This document shows, in pieces, positions 63,570 through 64,000 of a stretch of DNA of 64,000 nucleotides. The notes below the pieces were generated by a model that had not been told where the DNA came from, made no database searches, and worked only from the letters and a program-made list of their open reading frames with translations. The stretch's first letter is position 1. Each line of letters opens with the position of its first letter. The stretch spans positions 304,982 to 368,981 of the forward strand of contig NZ_FCOM02000002.1 in the NCBI RefSeq assembly GCF_001544695.2, in the 5' to 3' direction. The translations under genes were made by a program, and so were the position numbers. The DNA comes from Caballeronia arvi (GTDB lineage Bacteria > Pseudomonadota > Gammaproteobacteria > Burkholderiales > Burkholderiaceae).

Positions 63570-63939
63570 ATAGAGGAAAGACCTCCGCATCGGGTACGTA
63601 CGCAGCTCCGCCAGCCGGCCACCCTCACATCAACACAATGTCATATTGTCATGGAGTGGTCGCGTAGATCCTTTATGGGTAAGGGTTTGGCGGTTATTTG
63701 CAACAGAAAAAGTGCTCTAGCTACCAATCTAGCTACCAATTGCGAGCGCGCGCCTCGAAGAGACCCGACGATATGGACGTTACGGATTGCGGACGAACGA
63801 CGGAGGGAATGTCATCGCGCCACGAAATCGCCGTATGCCGGTTCAACGCGTAAGCCGACGTTGACGTCGCGACAGGCTGACGGGCGCATGCGTCGCCCTG
63901 AGCCGATCGCATCAGGCAGAGGTCGTTAAGGGTTATTCG
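63570..63939. other. Gene-free right-end stretch
   Basis: No convincing gene. An open frame of 127 codons (63546-63929) overlaps the terminator and has no Shine-Dalgarno, no family resemblance and uneven codon use, so it is not annotated. The 12-base tandem repeat is inside it. Confidence 0.5.
63717..63740 (+). repeat. 12-base tandem repeat CTAGCTACCAAT x2
   Basis: Two perfect copies in an otherwise gene-free stretch, AT-richer than the surrounding DNA. Meaning unknown. Confidence 0.7.
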
Positions 63940-64000
63940 ATGCCTGCCATCGATCACAGGAATGTGACGGTGCCGCTGCGCGTGTTGGCAGGCGTCGAAT
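63940..64000 (+). CDS. Start of an unidentified gene, cut by the window end
   Basis: ATG at 63940 with AAGGG seven bases upstream opens a frame that reads MPAIDHRNVTVPLRVLAGVE and runs out of the window. Twenty codons are too few to name a family. Confidence 0.4.
   Translation, partial: MPAIDHRNVTVPLRVLAGVE

Noticed and set aside
63546..63929. 127-codon frame after the immunity gene
   Set aside because: Overlaps a terminator, no Shine-Dalgarno, no family resemblance.
1..64000. CRISPR arrays, insertion sequences, prophage or integrase genes
   Set aside because: I saw no regularly spaced repeats, no transposase or integrase reading frames and no terminal inverted repeats.

Overview
The window is a GC-rich (roughly 63-65%) stretch of bacterial chromosome. 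Gene content (PHA depolymerase with an active-site Cys183, MctP/DUF3311, rsxB-nth, dnaE next to msbA and core-LPS glycosyltransferases, htpG-ubiC, parE-parC) and protein wording point to a Burkholderiaceae member, most likely Caballeronia or Paraburkholderia. This attribution is inferred from remembered family sequences, not from a search. Nearly all of it is core chromosome. I see no rRNA, tRNA, insertion sequence, CRISPR array or prophage.

Layout: 0.3-4.7 kb, topoisomerase IV (parE-parC) with a strong terminator. 4.7-6.6 kb, a small accessory patch with two toxin-antitoxin modules (HigBA-like on +, PIN/excisionase-type on -). 6.6-9.5 kb, a CopD-like membrane protein and a large GGDEF-EAL receptor. 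10-16.1 kb, a PLP/amine-metabolism neighbourhood (PhzF, RidA, aminotransferase, DMT exporter, VOC protein) facing a MocR-type regulator. 16.2-17 kb, a 53-aa small ORF converging on an HExxH metallopeptidase. 17.1-21.1 kb, htpG (sigma32-like promoter) and a translationally coupled ubiC / uracil-DNA-glycosylase-like / spermidine-synthase-like set. 21.3-24.4 kb, DUF3311-MctP permease and a FUSC protein. 24.4-30.4 kb, PhnB-like protein, transaldolase, an orphan TonB-C-like protein, then a moxR-GNAT-vWA-benE run. 30.8-34.7 kb, two periplasmic cytochromes c, DUF1841, nth-rsxB and a TetR regulator. 34.8-38.3 kb, PHA depolymerase and a GH15 glucoamylase/trehalase-like enzyme. 38.8-42.6 kb, two small proteins, a beta-propeller lactonase, PagP and a ZntB/CorA transporter. 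42.6-49 kb, a long-linker FtsK, META lipoprotein, purT, a 56-aa lipoprotein and a MliC-like inhibitor. 49.4-56.5 kb, rhlE, gluQ-trhO and dnaE. 56.5-61.8 kb, an LPS assembly block (WaaE-like GT2, msbA, GT-B transferase, WaaL-like ligase). 62-63.6 kb, a candidate polymorphic toxin with its immunity gene and terminator, then a gene start running off the end.

The parts most worth attention are the effector/immunity pair at the right end, the tandem TA island, the MocR/RidA/aminotransferase neighbourhood with two CGGTACA repeats, two genes (ubiC, dnaE) whose -10 boxes sit 6-7 bases before the ATG and may give leaderless mRNAs, and the ATGA-coupled trhO-gluQ pair, both of whose products act on the tRNA wobble base. 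The lengths of genes and starts given below were chosen from Shine-Dalgarno sites, family length and overlap with neighbours; where a start is uncertain it is stated.
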